Position numbers and translations under genes: made by a program. A stretch of DNA of 64,000 bases from Sphaeramia orbicularis (lineage: Eukaryota > Chordata > Actinopteri > Kurtiformes > Apogonidae): NCBI RefSeq assembly GCF_902148855.1, contig NC_043974.1:21515950-21579949 (forward strand), in the 5' to 3' direction. The number at the start of each line of letters is the position of its first letter. The stretch's first letter is position 1. This document shows, in pieces, positions 62,135 through 64,000 of this stretch. Below the pieces are notes generated by a model, which ran no database searches, was not told the DNA's origin, and was given only the letters and a program-made list of their open reading frames with translations.

Positions 62135-63490
62135 TGTGTGTGTGAGTCTGAACTGGTACGAAACCAAACAAGCTCCTATTTAATGCCTGAGGAGGTGGAG
62201 CATTTTTCACAGACTGTGTTGAAGGTAAGAAGATGTTCAGCATCAAAAGTTCTAGACTCTAAGATGTCAGAGTAGGTGTGCAGTATCTCTATGCAGACGT
62301 GTTCACAAACTGTTTTGCACCAAACTGTTGTGGTTCACCGCTCTAAATAAACAGATTATGGTTTAGCATTGAATGAACAGATGTGCACACTCGTACTCTG
62401 TACTTCAAATCTACAGAGAAACACAAGTATAGTTTATAAGTTTGTGAGTAAAACTTCTTAACATGTTGATACTGGCACAAGGAACAAATGATTAAATTTT
62501 AGTGGTGATTGGGGGGGGCACTGATCTGCCTTGGCGGCAGTGGGGATTTCTCAAAGACTGCAAGGGAAGCTCGGCTTCCCCTAAAATTATGAAAATTAAA
62601 TTGTCAAATATGTACGGTTGTGTTGACAATTCATTGACTACAAATGTGTTAGAATACGTTCATCTCAAAGATTAGTTCGTTTAGAATCAGCTTTATCACA
62701 AACCAGCGGACTCGATGTTGTTCACTTCTCATACATTCCCGTTGCGCTGTTTTCTCATACATCTCTGCTCAGTGCATTTGCCCATAGACGCTCAGCGTCC
62801 ATGCACTTCAATGGGACTGAGTGGAACAGTTTTTTCATTGCCTCAAAACTGGACGGTAATTGGATAAATGTCATGATGTTGTCCCGCCCCCAGACGCTCG
62901 GCGTCTCTGGAGGTGAATGGAGCTGTGGGCGGAGCTCGGCTGGGCTGGACGCTAGGCTTCTACGTGCTGATTGGAGGATCAGTCAAAAGGCTCCCGTTTG
63001 ATTGACAGCTTTTTTTAGACCTACTCCTTCACTGACAGACTTCAGTTTAATACCGTCGCGCATTCTGCTGTGAAATCAAGACAGAAACCACTACAAAATT
63101 ACTTGTTCATTTCTTGCACTGTAAATAAAACACACTCATTGTACTTCCTTGTTTCAATTTAACATAATTTCAACATTTTCTTGTTTTCTTGATACGATAA
63201 GGTCACTGACCATTTTCCTAAAAAGGAACAGAGGGCCGAATTTATGTTTAAATAACTTGACAATTTTTTTTTTCTTTTTTATGTAAGCCGACAATTAGCT
63301 TCCCCTCTCTGAAAGACGAGCAGCTGCCACTGCTTGGCAGAGGTCTGCACTCTCCGAGTGCTTTTCTAGTTTTGTTGATGTTATGGTCTATATTCCCCAA
63401 CACATTGCTCTTATCTTCTATTCTTTACTACGTTGCTGCTTAAATGTTATCTTAAATGACACGCAGTCAGCAAATGTTCACAACTTTATT

Positions 63491-63747
63491 TCAGACTTTG
63501 TTCTTACAGATTATGGAGTTTAAAGTTTTCATGCATTTCACCTCACTTGAACTTACTCCACAGAACTGTCTGACAATGGCAATTCTGTTGGGTTCAGATC
63601 TCTTGACCACTCTAAACCAGAATATCTGAGTAGGTAAACTGGAGTAGTTTGAGCACAGCAGTGTAGCATCTTCATCAGGCCGGACCTCCACCGATAATAC
63701 TTAGTGTGACTGTGAAGAAGTGAAGCTACCATTAAAGTGAGGATCAT
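63491..63747 (-). pseudogene. Signal exon fused to a truncated V exon (start of unit C)
   Basis: Nearly identical to the remnant at 58440-58686, with the same CTAAGTATTATC junction and the same short V fragment. The fusion therefore existed before units B and C separated. It shows that a third unit begins at 63693 and continues off the right edge. Confidence 0.8.
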
Positions 63748-64000
63748 CGTTACTGTGAGAGTTTCACTTCAACAGTGACACTTGTAAGGTAGCTGCTGCC
63801 TCTGATGCTTATCTTGTGGTGGGTTGTCAGATGATGTAAATATTTCCAGACCATGGCTGTTAATCGCATTGTTTCTGATATTTTTGATAACTGAAAGAAA
63901 TCAGGCAGGTGTCACAGGTTATTTCAGCTTTATTTATAAGGAGTTGAGTCGTGGTTTAAGAAAACCCCTTATTCTGTCCATACTGTCTTCTCCTAATGCG

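Larger units (their letters stand above)
58632..63692. repeat. Tandem duplication unit B (about 5.06 kb)
   Basis: Second unit, bordered by the same marker sequence at 58632 and 63693. It carries the only receptor copy in the window that is open from start to stop. Confidence 0.88.

Overview
The window is vertebrate nuclear DNA, almost certainly from a teleost (ray-finned) fish. Genes are spliced with GT-AG introns, the proteins match vertebrate families closely, DNA-transposon relics of the hAT, piggyBac and Tc1/mariner types are dense, and the right end holds an expanding array of fish-type immune receptors. All gene models below were read by hand from splice signals, reading phase and remembered family sequences; no database search was run.

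Layout. 1-6.1 kb: first coding exon of a zizimin-type guanine nucleotide exchange factor (probably dock11, minus strand), with its first intron running off the left edge. 8.4-11.9 kb: haus4 (minus), nine coding exons, 366 aa, including one GC-AG intron. 14.2-29.2 kb: fxr2 (plus), seventeen coding exons, 656 aa, head-to-head with haus4. 32.9-35.5 kb and 40.8-43.5 kb: two tandem rbm4/lark-like genes (plus; 337 and 344 aa) with identical exon layout, each with an intron just after the stop codon. Between them, on the minus strand, lies tifa (196 aa).

43.5-53.6 kb is mostly transposon debris with several nested insertions, plus the membrane and tail exons of a V-set immune receptor. 53.6-64 kb is a tandem array of about 5.05 kb units (two full copies and the start of a third). 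Each unit carries a minus-strand immunoglobulin V-set receptor with a signal peptide, one V domain, a transmembrane segment and an ITIM-bearing tail. Copy B is open from start to stop (230 aa). Copy A carries a 14-bp deletion in its V exon. A second, older receptor gene survives in each unit only as a signal exon, fused in two of the three units to part of a V exon.

fxr2 and the rbm4 genes encode RNA-binding regulators, haus4 a spindle protein, dock11 a Cdc42/Rac regulator, and tifa an innate immune adaptor. They are neighbours with no evident shared pathway. The receptor array is the fast-evolving part. Insertions present in only one unit (a solo LTR in A, a palindromic MITE in B) show the duplication came before them.
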